A DNA stretch of 26,465 nt, from contig NYYF01000024.1 in NCBI GenBank assembly GCA_002686675.1, positions 1 through 26,465 of the forward strand. The letters run 5' to 3'. The position numbers and the translations under genes are program-made. Within the stretch, counting starts at the first letter, position 1; each line of letters starts with the position of its first letter. Below the pieces are notes generated by a model. That model was given only the letters and a program-made list of their open reading frames with translations, ran no database searches and was not told the DNA's origin. This DNA is from Fidelibacterota bacterium. GTDB lineage: Bacteria > Marinisomatota > Marinisomatia > Marinisomatales > UBA8229. Shown here piece after piece: positions 8,341 through 16,195 of the stretch.

Positions 8341-8520
8341 ATGGCATTACCAAAAAGAAGACAGTCAAAAGCACGCAGCCGAAAACGCCGCACCCATTAC
8401 AAGTCCACACCTGTTTCCTATACTAACTGTCCCCAGTGCGACTCAACAAAAATGCCCCACAGAGCTTGTCCAAATTGTGGGTATTACCGTGGTCGTCCAG
8501 TTGTATCTGCTACGGAGTAA
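8341..8520 (+). CDS. rpmF: 50S ribosomal protein L32
   Basis: 59 residues, typical length. Seen: the L32 N-terminus MALPKRRQSKARSRKRRTH, then a zinc-ribbon pair CPQC (30-33) and CPNC (43-46), ending GYYRGRPVV. The four cysteines mean this is the zinc-binding (C+) form. AAAGGA (8329-8334) lies seven bases before the ATG. It is the second gene of the conserved yceD-rpmF-plsX block, and plsX starts 12 bases after its stop. Co-transcription ties ribosome supply to lipid synthesis, as known from other bacteria. Confidence 0.97.
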   Translation: MALPKRRQSKARSRKRRTHYKSTPVSYTNCPQCDSTKMPHRACPNCGYYRGRPVVSATE

Positions 8521-8532
8521 ATTCCAAAAAAT

Positions 8533-9534
8533 ATGAAAATTGCACTTGATGCAATGGGAGGAGACTTTGCTCCTGCTGCTGTGATCAAAGGAGCTATAGA
8601 GGCATTGTCATGCACTCCGAATAATGTCGAATTAATACTCCTGGGAAACGAAGATCTCATCCAAAAAGAATTCTCTCCTCTTCTCCCCTCCAGAATTTCT
8701 ATTCACCATTGCCCAGATTCAATCACCATTCAAGACCGTGCTTCAACTGTAGTGAAATCCAAACCTGACTCCTCCATTGTACAAGGGATCAAAATGGTAA
8801 AAGAAAATAAAGTAAATGGATTTATCAGTGCCGGCCATACAGGTGCTGTGTTAGCTGCATCTCTTCTGATTCTTGGAAGGATTCCCGGTGTTCGGCGCCC
8901 AGCCCTTGGGGTATATATCCCAACCAATATGGGTGGAAAAATTCTTTGCGATGTGGGTGCAAATCCTGATGCAAAACCATTTCACCTCTTCCAATTCGCC
9001 ACAATGGGCTCCCACTACCTTGACCATATCGAAGGGTGCAAACATCCAAAGATCGGCTTAGTAAATATTGGTGAAGAATCAAATAAAGGAAGTGACCTTT
9101 ATCGGGAAACATACAAAATATTTAAGGATAATTTTCCTAATTTTGTTGGAAATGTTGAGGGAAGAAATTTGCTGAACAGTGAAGCAAATGTTCTTATATG
9201 TGATGGTTTTGTTGGAAATACCCTTCTAAAATTTGCAGAAAGCTGGATAGATATTTTCGGGTCAGAACTCAGGACGAAGATAAAAGAAAAACTTTCCTAT
9301 AAATTTGGTGCTTTTCTACTAAAACCAGTCTTTGAAGATATCCGTAAGAACTACGACTACGAAGAGCATGGAGGAGTTCCCCTCTTAGGTGTAAATGGTG
9401 TTTCCATTATTGCCCATGGAAGTGCAGGGCCTAAATCCATAAAAAATTCTATCCTAGCTGCAAAAAAATGTGTAGATGAAAATCTAATCGAAGATACCAA
9501 AAATAGTATTTCTAACTATTTAGAACTTGATTAA
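8533..9534 (+). CDS. plsX: Phosphate acyltransferase PlsX
   Basis: 333 residues, full length. It converts acyl-ACP + phosphate to acyl-phosphate, the donor for PlsY in glycerophospholipid synthesis; peripheral on the inner membrane face. Seen: N-terminal DAMGGDFAP (6-14), the HCPDSITIQDRAS region (58-70), GFISAGHTGAVLAASLLILGRIPGV-type core (about 97-119), DVGANPDAKP (about 139-148), CDGFVGNTLLKFAES and the C-terminal YEEHGGVPLLGVNG. No strong ribosome-binding site precedes the ATG. Its TAA is immediately followed by the fabH ATG with no gap, so translation may be coupled. Confidence 0.96.
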   Translation: MKIALDAMGGDFAPAAVIKGAIEALSCTPNNVELILLGNEDLIQKEFSPLLPSRISIHHCPDSITIQDRASTVVKSKPDSSIVQGIKMVKENKVNGFISAGHTGAVLAASLLILGRIPGVRRPALGVYIPTNMGGKILCDVGANPDAKPFHLFQFATMGSHYLDHIEGCKHPKIGLVNIGEESNKGSDLYRETYKIFKDNFPNFVGNVEGRNLLNSEANVLICDGFVGNTLLKFAESWIDIFGSELRTKIKEKLSYKFGAFLLKPVFEDIRKNYDYEEHGGVPLLGVNGVSIIAHGSAGPKSIKNSILAAKKCVDENLIEDTKNSISNYLELD

Positions 9535-10515
9535 ATGAAGGCAGTAATAACCACTACAGCCCGGTATGTTCCTGAACGAATCATGACTAATTTTGACCTT
9601 GAAAAAATAGTCAAGACAAGTGATGAGTGGATCCGAACCCGAACAGGCATTTCTGAAAGACACGTTGTTGAAAAGGGACAGACATCTTCTTTTATGGCTA
9701 CAAAAGTGGCTAAAATATTATTACATAAATCCAAGACCTCTCCCGAAGACATCGATTTGATCATCATCGCTACGGTTACACCAGATATGTTATTCCCCGC
9801 GACAGCTGCCTTAGTTCAAGATAATATCGGTGCTCACAAGGCTTGGGGTTTTGATCTTTCCGGCGCGTGCACAGGATTTCTCTATGCTTTGGAAACTGGT
9901 AGGCTACTCGTTGAATCAGGTAAATACAATAAAGCAATTGTTATCGGTGTTGATACAATGAGCTCAATAATGGATTATACCGATAGAAATACCTGTGTTC
10001 TCTTTGGTGATGGTGCTGGCGGCGTATTATTAGAGTCCTCAAAAAAAGAAAATAGCGTAATGGATTCTATCTTGTTTCTAGATGGTTCCGGCGGAAAATA
10101 TCTTCACATGCCAGCAGGAGGAAGTCTCCTCCCTGCTTCCCACGATACAGTAGACAAAAAATTGCATTATCTCAAACAGGAAGGAAAAACCGTATTTAAA
10201 TTTGCAGTAAAAAAAATGGCTGATGTATGTTCAGAAATTCTAGAAAGGAATGGGTTGACTGGGGAGAAAATTAAATTATTCATTCCCCATCAAGCTAACA
10301 AGAGGATTATAGATGCTGCAGCCCAGCGATGTGGATTTACAGAAAAACAGGTATTTATCAATATCAATAAGTATGGAAATACAACAGCAGCAACTATCCC
10401 TATCGGCCTGGATGAAGCGGTGGAAGATGGTGTCATTCAAAATGATGACTTAATTTTGCTTTCCGCTTTCGGAGCAGGGTTCTCATGGGGCAGTATGCTT
10501 CTGCGCTGGGGGTAA
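9535..10515 (+). CDS. fabH: 3-oxoacyl-ACP synthase III (KAS III)
   Basis: 326 residues, normal size. It condenses acetyl-CoA (or a branched acyl-CoA) with malonyl-ACP to start type II fatty-acid synthesis. Seen: EWIRTRTGISERH (31-43), the active-site cysteine in SGACTGF (Cys112), His252 in IPHQANKRI and Asn282 in KYGNTTAATIP, completing the Cys-His-Asn triad. The primer preference (straight or branched) cannot be read. It abuts plsX and precedes fabD by four bases. Confidence 0.97.
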   Translation: MKAVITTTARYVPERIMTNFDLEKIVKTSDEWIRTRTGISERHVVEKGQTSSFMATKVAKILLHKSKTSPEDIDLIIIATVTPDMLFPATAALVQDNIGAHKAWGFDLSGACTGFLYALETGRLLVESGKYNKAIVIGVDTMSSIMDYTDRNTCVLFGDGAGGVLLESSKKENSVMDSILFLDGSGGKYLHMPAGGSLLPASHDTVDKKLHYLKQEGKTVFKFAVKKMADVCSEILERNGLTGEKIKLFIPHQANKRIIDAAAQRCGFTEKQVFININKYGNTTAATIPIGLDEAVEDGVIQNDDLILLSAFGAGFSWGSMLLRWG

Positions 10516-10519
10516 ATTG

Positions 10520-11437
10520 ATGAATACTGCATTTCTATTCCCGGGGCAGGCATCCCAAAAAATTGGTATGGGCTTTGATCTTTTCCAGAAATCAGAACTG
10601 GGGAAAAAATATTATGATCTTGCGAATGATATTTTGGATTGTGATATCCAGGATATTTCTTTCAATGGGCCAGAAAAAATTCTGAAACAGACAAAATATA
10701 CTCAGCCTGCAATTTATGTTGTGAGTGTGATTCTTGGGAAATTACTCCTTGATAAAGGATTCACTCTCTCGGTTGCAGCAGGACACAGTCTGGGAGAATA
10801 TTCTGCTCTCACCATTGCAGGAGCATTCAATTTTCGCACTGGACTGAAGTTGGTCAAATGCCGCGCTGAAAGCATGCAGACTGCAGGTGAAATTCAAAAT
10901 GGGACAATGGCTGCAATCATTGGTTTGTCTGATGATAAAATTCAATCAATTTGCGGATCATGTAGTAATGGAAACGTCGTTGTACCGGCAAATTATAATT
11001 CTCCTGGGCAGGTCGTTATTTCTGGAGAAGTTAGTGCAGTTCATCTTGCTATGAATAAAGCAACAGAAGCAGGTGCTCGAAATGTAATTAGATTAAATGT
11101 CAGTGGTGCTTTTCATTCTCCCCTGATGACTCCAGCGAGAGAAGCACTTGCAGAGATACTAAATTCCATCGAAATTCGTGATACGATTATACCGGTTTAT
11201 TTAAACGTTTCTGCAGAACCAGTTACAAAAAGAAGTGATATCCGGAACGGTTTGATTAGCCAACTGGAAAAACCTGTTTTATGGCATAAGACTATAACTA
11301 CCATGAATAAAAATAAAATAAACAAATATGTTGAAATTGGACCAGGCCGAGTTTTACAGGGATTGAATCGAAGAATTAATAGAACTTTTCAAACAACTGG
11401 GATAGAAACGCTGGACGACGTTATTCATTATGTTTAA
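10520..11437 (+). CDS. fabD: Malonyl-CoA:ACP transacylase
   Basis: 305 residues from the ATG at 10520. A TTG one codon earlier (10517) would add one residue; I prefer ATG because a G-run (10508-10512) lies about seven bases upstream of it. The enzyme loads malonyl groups onto ACP. Seen: FLFPGQASQ near the N-terminus, the nucleophile motif GHSLGEYSA with Ser90, Arg115 in CRAE, and GAFHSPLM with His199. It lies four bases after fabH, and its last eight bases overlap the fabG start. Confidence 0.96.
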   Translation: MNTAFLFPGQASQKIGMGFDLFQKSELGKKYYDLANDILDCDIQDISFNGPEKILKQTKYTQPAIYVVSVILGKLLLDKGFTLSVAAGHSLGEYSALTIAGAFNFRTGLKLVKCRAESMQTAGEIQNGTMAAIIGLSDDKIQSICGSCSNGNVVVPANYNSPGQVVISGEVSAVHLAMNKATEAGARNVIRLNVSGAFHSPLMTPAREALAEILNSIEIRDTIIPVYLNVSAEPVTKRSDIRNGLISQLEKPVLWHKTITTMNKNKINKYVEIGPGRVLQGLNRRINRTFQTTGIETLDDVIHYV

Positions 11438-12173
11438 GTTAACAGACAAAATTGCAATCGTAACGGGCGCATCCCGGGGGATTGGGAAAAGTATTGCAGA
11501 AACACTTGATCAAGCTGGAGCTCAAGTCATGTGCGTCAGCCGTCACTTGGAAGACGTTCAGAAAATCGCTGATAATTTGGGTAATGCTGGATCAGAGGCT
11601 ATGGGGTTTGCATGCGATGTATCAGATACAAAGTCTGTAACTTCACTTGTTCAATCCATCATAGAGAAATACCACCGGATTGATATCCTCATTAACAATG
11701 CTGGAATTACAAAGGATGCTCTCATCATCCGGATGTCAGAACGAGATTGGGATGATGTTTTAAATACCAATCTGAAGGGTGCGTTTAACATGACAAAAGC
11801 AGTTTCCAGAACAATGATGAAAAATCGAACTGGGCGTATAATTAATATCTCGTCAATAATTGGATTAACCGGAAATCCCGGGCAGATTAATTATGCTGCC
11901 TCCAAAGCGGGGCTCATCGGTTTAACAAAAACAACTGCGAAAGAATTCGCATCAAGAAATATTACAGCAAACTGCATCGCGCCAGGATATATCGAAACGG
12001 ATATGAGCAATGCAATCAATGAAAAGAAAAAAGAAACACTCATGAAACAAATACCTTTAGGCCGAATCGGAAAACCAGAAGACATTGCCTCAATGGTCCA
12101 ATTTCTTTCTTCTGATGAAGCTGGGTTTATCACCGGACAAACGATTACTGTGGACGGTGGAATGGTACTATAA
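11430..12173 (+). CDS. fabG: 3-oxoacyl-ACP reductase
   Basis: 247 residues, typical short-chain dehydrogenase/reductase. It reduces 3-oxoacyl-ACP with NADPH in each elongation cycle. Seen: cofactor motif TGASRGIG (12-19), NNAG (89-92), catalytic Ser in INISS (141/142), Tyr155 and Lys159 in NYAASKAG, and the C-terminal dimer end ITGQTITVDGGMVL typical of FabG. The ATG overlaps the fabD end by eight bases. acpP follows after 18 bases. Confidence 0.96.
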   Translation: MFKLTDKIAIVTGASRGIGKSIAETLDQAGAQVMCVSRHLEDVQKIADNLGNAGSEAMGFACDVSDTKSVTSLVQSIIEKYHRIDILINNAGITKDALIIRMSERDWDDVLNTNLKGAFNMTKAVSRTMMKNRTGRIINISSIIGLTGNPGQINYAASKAGLIGLTKTTAKEFASRNITANCIAPGYIETDMSNAINEKKKETLMKQIPLGRIGKPEDIASMVQFLSSDEAGFITGQTITVDGGMVL

Positions 12174-12180
12174 AATAATA

Positions 12181-12186
12181 AGGAGG
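12181..12186 (+). promoter_or_regulatory. Strong ribosome-binding site of acpP
   Basis: AGGAGG, five bases before the acpP ATG. It is the best Shine-Dalgarno match in the window; many neighbours have weak or no match. This fits the very high ACP level cells need. Confidence 0.85.
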
Positions 12187-12191
12187 AATAC

Positions 12192-12419
12192 ATGTCAACG
12201 CTTGATAAAGTAAAAGACGTCATCATGGACAAACTAGGAGTTGAAGATAGTAAAATCAATATGGAAGCATCTTTTGTAAATGACTTGGGTGCTGATTCCC
12301 TAGACACAGTTGAATTGATAATGGAATTTGAAGAAGAGTTCGGAATTGAAATTCCTGATGAAGATGCTGAGAAAATGACAACGGTTGGTGCTGCAGTAGA
12401 ATATATCGACGGAAAATAA
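12192..12419 (+). CDS. acpP: Acyl carrier protein
   Basis: 75 residues, acidic and helical. It carries growing acyl chains on a 4'-phosphopantetheine arm. Seen: the attachment motif [13 protein letters not shown] with Ser36, followed by the conserved [18 protein letters not shown] helix region. Flanked by fabG and fabF as in many bacteria. A 106-base gap, the longest within this cluster, separates it from fabF. The gap holds only a weak 5-bp inverted repeat (12439-12456), with no clear promoter or terminator. Confidence 0.98.
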   Translation: MSTLDKVKDVIMDKLGVEDSKINMEASFVNDLGADSLDTVELIMEFEEEFGIEIPDEDAEKMTTVGAAVEYIDGK

Positions 12420-12525
12420 ATCCGATTTGCTTGTACCGAGCGTAATGATCCACGCTACACTTTTCATCCATTTTCACTATGACCATTTTTCCTTTTAGTA
12501 AAAACTCCTAATGCGAGATTAGTTC

Positions 12526-13761
12526 TTGTCTAAGAAAAAAGTTGTTATAACAGGGTTGGGAGTATTAGCTCCCAATGGAAACAATACTAATAAATTCTGG
12601 GAATCTCTCTGCCAGGGGAGATCTGGAATTAATGCCATAACATACTTTGATACTGAAGGATTTTCTGTAAAAATAGCTGGAGAACTGGATGGATTTAAGG
12701 CTGAAGAACATCTAGAGCCCTCCCAAATCCGAAAACTGGACCCATTTTCAATGTTCGCTTTGGTGGCAGCACAAGAGGCAATCGAAAATGCTAAGATAAA
12801 CTGGAATAGTATTAATCTGCACCAGGTAGGCGTCATACTTGGAACCGGTGTCGGAGGTATCTATACAATGGAGGAACAACATACTGTTCTTATGAATCGT
12901 GGTTCCCGTAGGGTTTCTCCATTTTTTGTCCCCAAGATGATCGCAAATATTGCAGCAGGACATGTGGCTATAAAATGGGGACTAAAAGGTCCAAATCATA
13001 CAGTTACCACTGCCTGTGCATCCGCTACGGATGCTATTGGAATGGCAACACGTCTCATCCAGATCGGAGATGCCGATATGATCGTTGCTGGTGGTACTGA
13101 AGCAAGTATCACTCCATTGACAATCTCAGGATTTGCGAATATGAAAGCACTATCTCGTAATCCGGACAATCAAACCGCAAGTCGTCCATTTGATAAAAAC
13201 CGTGATGGATTCGTGATGGGAGAAGGTGCGGGAATCATGGTAATAGAATCTGAAGAACACGCCAAAAGCCGTCATGCTGAAATACTGGGTGAAATTGCGG
13301 GTTATGGTTCCACCAATGATGCTTCCCATATAACTCAACCACAAAAAGAAGGGGCGGTTCTCGCCATGAAAAAAGCAATTCAGGATGCTGGCTTATCACC
13401 GGCTAATATAGATTATATTAATGCCCATGGTACATCTACCCCTCTTAATGACAAAAATGAAACAAATGCGATTAAAGAGGTCTTTGGTGACCATGCATAT
13501 TCTTTAAAAATAAGTTCTACAAAATCCATGACAGGACATCTCCTTGGAGCAAGCGGCTCAATCGAAGCCATTGCATCTCTAAAAGCAATTGAACATAACC
13601 TCGCTCCTCCCACAATCAATTATGTCACAGCAGATCCTGATTGCGATCTGGATTATGTTCCAAACACCGTCCAAAATATTCCAATTGATACCGTGATGTC
13701 GAATTCATTTGGTTTTGGTGGACATAATGCGGTGATACTGATTAAGCGATGGAAGAGCTGA
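12526..13761 (+). CDS. fabF: 3-oxoacyl-ACP synthase II (KAS II)
   Basis: 411 residues, normal length. It elongates acyl-ACP with malonyl-ACP. Seen: KKVVITGLGVLAPNG at the start, nucleophile motif TACASATDAIG with Cys164, NAHGTSTPLND with His301, and KSMTGHLLGASG with His338, plus C-terminal NSFGFGGHNA. The start is TTG: an in-frame TAG (12520-12522) sits two codons before it, and the next in-frame ATG is about 75 codons inside the conserved domain, so TTG at 12526 is effectively forced. No clear ribosome-binding site is seen. rnc begins four bases after its stop. Confidence 0.96.
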   Translation: MSKKKVVITGLGVLAPNGNNTNKFWESLCQGRSGINAITYFDTEGFSVKIAGELDGFKAEEHLEPSQIRKLDPFSMFALVAAQEAIENAKINWNSINLHQVGVILGTGVGGIYTMEEQHTVLMNRGSRRVSPFFVPKMIANIAAGHVAIKWGLKGPNHTVTTACASATDAIGMATRLIQIGDADMIVAGGTEASITPLTISGFANMKALSRNPDNQTASRPFDKNRDGFVMGEGAGIMVIESEEHAKSRHAEILGEIAGYGSTNDASHITQPQKEGAVLAMKKAIQDAGLSPANIDYINAHGTSTPLNDKNETNAIKEVFGDHAYSLKISSTKSMTGHLLGASGSIEAIASLKAIEHNLAPPTINYVTADPDCDLDYVPNTVQNIPIDTVMSNSFGFGGHNAVILIKRWKS

Positions 13762-13765
13762 TTCC

Positions 13766-14476
13766 TTGTCCTTCCTGAATTTTTTTCTCCGTCATAAAAT
13801 ATCCACTACGAATCATTATACACAGCTCGAAAAAAAGATTAATTATAGGTTTAATAATCTGAAGTACCTAGAACAGGCGTTTACACATCGTTCAATCAGT
13901 CCAAAACCACACCAAAATTATGAACGTCTCGAATTCCTGGGAGATTCAATTATTGATATCGTAGTTAGCAAGGCTCTCATGAAAGAATTTCCGGAAGGGG
14001 ATGAAGGATTACTTACCCAAAAACGATCCACACTTGTCCAAAAGGCGTTCCTTGCATCTATGGGGAAATTGCTTAGCCTTTTGTCATACCTTAACATTGA
14101 GTCAACAGTAAACCTCGATATAGAAAAAATTGCAAATAAACAACAGGCTAATCTTTATGAATCTCTCATTGGTGCTCTCTATTTAGATGGTGGACTACAA
14201 CCATGTAAAGAACTCATCCTTAGTACAATATGGACTCACAGGATTGAAGCCTGGAAATCCACGAATTACAAGGGAAGACTTATCGAATATTGTCATTCTT
14301 CTTCGTTGAGAGCTCCTAAGTTTCAAGTATCAAACATCACAGGACCTGATCATCAAAAAATATTTGAAGTCCATGTCCAGATTGATGAAAAAATATTTCC
14401 TCCGGGGATGGGTTCAAACAAAAAGACCGCTGAACAATCAGCGGCCCAAAATACACTCGAAATACTTACTAATTAA
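13766..14476 (+). CDS. rnc: Ribonuclease III
   Basis: 236 residues. It cleaves double-stranded RNA (rRNA precursors, some mRNAs). Seen: RNase III signature NYERLEFLGDSI with Glu53, Glu56 and Asp60; second catalytic segment NLYESLIGALYLDGG with Glu132; C-terminal double-stranded-RNA-binding domain from GRLIEYC (about 168) to the end with GSNKKTAEQSAAQNTLEIL-type helix. The position of E. coli Asp114 is Asn129 here; I recall Asn also in Bacteroidetes RNase III, so it is probably functional. The start is TTG, forced by an in-frame TGA at 13739-13741 with no other start between, and backed by GGAAGAG (13751-13757). It converges with the DUF151 gene, stop to stop, two bases apart. Confidence 0.94.
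   Translation: MSFLNFFLRHKISTTNHYTQLEKKINYRFNNLKYLEQAFTHRSISPKPHQNYERLEFLGDSIIDIVVSKALMKEFPEGDEGLLTQKRSTLVQKAFLASMGKLLSLLSYLNIESTVNLDIEKIANKQQANLYESLIGALYLDGGLQPCKELILSTIWTHRIEAWKSTNYKGRLIEYCHSSSLRAPKFQVSNITGPDHQKIFEVHVQIDEKIFPPGMGSNKKTAEQSAAQNTLEILTN
14416..14444 (-). terminator. Intrinsic terminator of the DUF151 unit, inside rnc
   Basis: CCGCTGA (14427-14433) and TCAGCGG (14438-14444) form a GC-rich 7-bp stem with a 4-base loop. Read on the minus strand it is followed by TCTTTTTGTTT (14426 to 14416), the standard intrinsic terminator layout. It lies about 35 bases beyond the DUF151 stop codon, within the dsRNA-binding-domain codons of rnc. Read on the plus strand no T-run follows. Confidence 0.7.
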
Positions 14477-14478
14477 AT

Positions 14479-15015
14479 TTAATCACTTAACTCCTTGATC
14501 CTGTCTCTGAGCAGGGCTGCTTTTTCATAATCTTCCACTTCTACTGCTTTTAATAACTGATCTTCCAAATGCTTCTGTATGGATTGAGAAACTTCGTTTA
14601 AATCATGATCATTATCCTCTATAATTCCTACTTCTCCCATAACCATTTCATCAACCAGAATCGGTGCGCTCAGCCTCAATGCAACAACAATGGCATCACT
14701 TGGCCTTGCATCCAGTGATCTCTTCCCAATTAATTTCCCCTTTAATTCCATTCGAGCATAAAACACGCCATCAATCAGGTCGGTAATTTTAACAGCGATT
14801 AATTTACTTTCAATTTCCTGAATAAGAGAACCTATCAGGTCATGGGTTAAGGGTCGGGGACTTTCAGCATTCTCCATTGCAAGAGCAATGGATTGAGCTT
14901 CAAAAGACCCAACAATTACGGGAAGACTTCGGTCCTCATCAATCTCCTTTAAAATGACTGCATAACTCCTACTTGGAGGATGAAACGTAATTTTATGAAC
15001 TGTTACAGGAATCAC
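14479..15015 (-). CDS. DUF151 'bifunctional nuclease' family protein with UVR motif
   Basis: 178 residues. The N-terminal DUF151 domain (about 1-135) carries the family signature SLDARPSDAIVVALR (100-114) and VIVGSFEAQSIA (33-44). The C-terminus (about 150-178) is a UvrB/UvrC-type helical hairpin, DYEKAALLRDRIKEL, giving the fused architecture common in Bacteroidetes and relatives. Plant DUF151 members were reported to have RNase and DNase activity; the bacterial role is not settled. The start is GTG, with in-frame TAA three codons upstream and no other start before it. The upstream 119-base gap contains two inverted repeats. A terminator inside rnc ends the unit. Confidence 0.88.
   Translation of the reverse strand: MIPVTVHKITFHPPSRSYAVILKEIDEDRSLPVIVGSFEAQSIALAMENAESPRPLTHDLIGSLIQEIESKLIAVKITDLIDGVFYARMELKGKLIGKRSLDARPSDAIVVALRLSAPILVDEMVMGEVGIIEDNDHDLNEVSQSIQKHLEDQLLKAVEVEDYEKAALLRDRIKELSD
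14510..14526 (+). terminator. Weak hairpin plus T-run, possible rnc transcript end
   Basis: AGCAG-GG-CTGCT (14510-14521) followed by TTTT (14522-14525). The usable stem is only about four pairs with a 4-base loop, so this is a weak candidate. It lies 33 bases beyond the rnc stop, inside the DUF151 coding sequence on the other strand. Confidence 0.25.
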
Positions 15016-15064
15016 AGTTTCAATTTAAACAGATGGCAGATTGACTGACAATCCTTTTTACCCG

Positions 15065-15101
15065 TTTGATGGTTATCATCAAAATATTTTTGTCCAAAAA
15101 T
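15065..15101. repeat. Two adjacent inverted repeats upstream of the DUF151 gene
   Basis: First: TTTGATG (15065-15071), spacer GTTAT, CATCAAA (15077-15083). Second: ATTTTTG (15086-15092), spacer TC, CAAAAAT (15095-15101). Both are perfect 7-bp pairs in the 119-base gap between the isomerase stop and the DUF151 GTG. They could be operator dyads or mRNA hairpins. No T-run follows the first on the minus strand, so a terminator for the isomerase is not supported. Confidence 0.45.
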
Positions 15102-15134
15102 TGTTGATATATTTATCTGACATATGATAATTAA

Positions 15135-16175
15135 TTACAATTTACTCAGTTCTTTCTTCAGCTGAGTAATCTTTGCTACTGGCGATGGATCAGTCTCATG
15201 AGCAATAGCACACCAGTAACTGACCCAATCACCAAAATGAATTAAATGTAAAAACCGTACCATTCGATTTTTTTCCAAAACCTCCACGGTATACTGCGAA
15301 ATGGCTGAATTGTTTAATATTGTTTTGGTTATTTCCTGGCGGATTCCAACTCTGTCATGGTCAGACTTATCTTTAATCCAAATCAATGCGATGTATTGAA
15401 ACAAATCCGAATTATTTTCCCAACCAACAATCTCATTATGATTTAACTCAGGTAATTCATTATGATAAGCAAGCATTTTGGCATTTTCGCAAAATTGTCC
15501 TTTCCATCGCTTAGCAATAATATTTGTGGAATCAGCTTCTCCATAAATCACTGGTATTTTAGTGTAAATTTGTTGTGCAAGAGAATAGGTAGGGTTCTTG
15601 GTACTAGCCGAACCGTATTCTTCTCTTTTTACATTGAGCAGATCAATTAGTGACTCCAGATTGTAGCAAAATCGATCACTTATCAATCCCAGTTTTTGCA
15701 TTAAAAATAGCATTGGAATAAACGAATAGGCCAAGGCAGCCCTTGGCTGAAGCCCACCTGGTATTTTAATATAATCAAACCTTTCCTTGTCCAATCGTTT
15801 AATCAATTCGCCACCAGTAGTAATTCCAATAATCTCCGTACCTTTTTTTAGGGCATCTTCATAGGCTGAAAGAGTCTCTTCTGTATTCCCGGAATAGGAG
15901 GAGCAAATCACTAGTGTTTTTTCATTTGCCCAATTGGGAATTGAATATTGCCGTGAAACAACTACAGGTATCTTCAATTCATCTTTAATGAGAGCGCACA
16001 GAATATCCCCGCCGATGGCAGAACCTCCCATTCCTACAATTATTACATTCCGTAAAGAAGTAATTTGTTTCTTTAAAGCGATCTGCCCGCCTATATCTAG
16101 AGCATGACGAACTTGGTCTGAAAAATTATAGATAGCTCCGTGCATATTATCTATGTCTATATTCTGTTTATTCAC
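15135..16175 (-). CDS. Bifunctional phosphoglucose/phosphomannose isomerase
   Basis: 346 residues, fitting the PGI/PMI family with SIS domains rather than classical Pgi (about 550). Known reaction: interconverts glucose-6-P or mannose-6-P with fructose-6-P. Seen: GMGGSAIGGD (48-57), CSSYSGNTEET (91-101), GGLQPRAALAYSF (140-152) and NHNEIVGW (family glutamate) near residue 245-255. The start is GTG with AGAGGA (16183-16188, minus) seven bases upstream; an internal ATG at codon 11 has no such site. It follows the polyprenyl synthase by 20 bases and the mutase gene beyond it, so mannose/glucose phosphate interconversion genes are grouped. Confidence 0.93.
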   Translation of the reverse strand: MNKQNIDIDNMHGAIYNFSDQVRHALDIGGQIALKKQITSLRNVIIVGMGGSAIGGDILCALIKDELKIPVVVSRQYSIPNWANEKTLVICSSYSGNTEETLSAYEDALKKGTEIIGITTGGELIKRLDKERFDYIKIPGGLQPRAALAYSFIPMLFLMQKLGLISDRFCYNLESLIDLLNVKREEYGSASTKNPTYSLAQQIYTKIPVIYGEADSTNIIAKRWKGQFCENAKMLAYHNELPELNHNEIVGWENNSDLFQYIALIWIKDKSDHDRVGIRQEITKTILNNSAISQYTVEVLEKNRMVRFLHLIHFGDWVSYWCAIAHETDPSPVAKITQLKKELSKL

Positions 16176-16195
16176 CTTTGTATCCTCTTGAATAA

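Noticed and set aside
10517..10519. TTG one codon upstream as fabD start
   Set aside because: ATG at 10520 is adjacent, better placed relative to the G-run and more likely; the difference is a single residue.
11891..12307. 138-codon minus-strand frame
   Set aside because: It lies antisense to fabG and acpP, whose protein matches and motifs are certain; it has no motif and low-complexity Ser/Ile content typical of a shadow frame.
12439..12456. AGCGT/ACGCT inverted repeat between acpP and fabF
   Set aside because: Only five base pairs with an 8-base loop and no T-run; expected by chance.
12511..12522. ATG at 12511 as fabF start or a leader peptide
   Set aside because: It is in frame but followed by TAG after three codons, and no ribosome-binding site precedes it.
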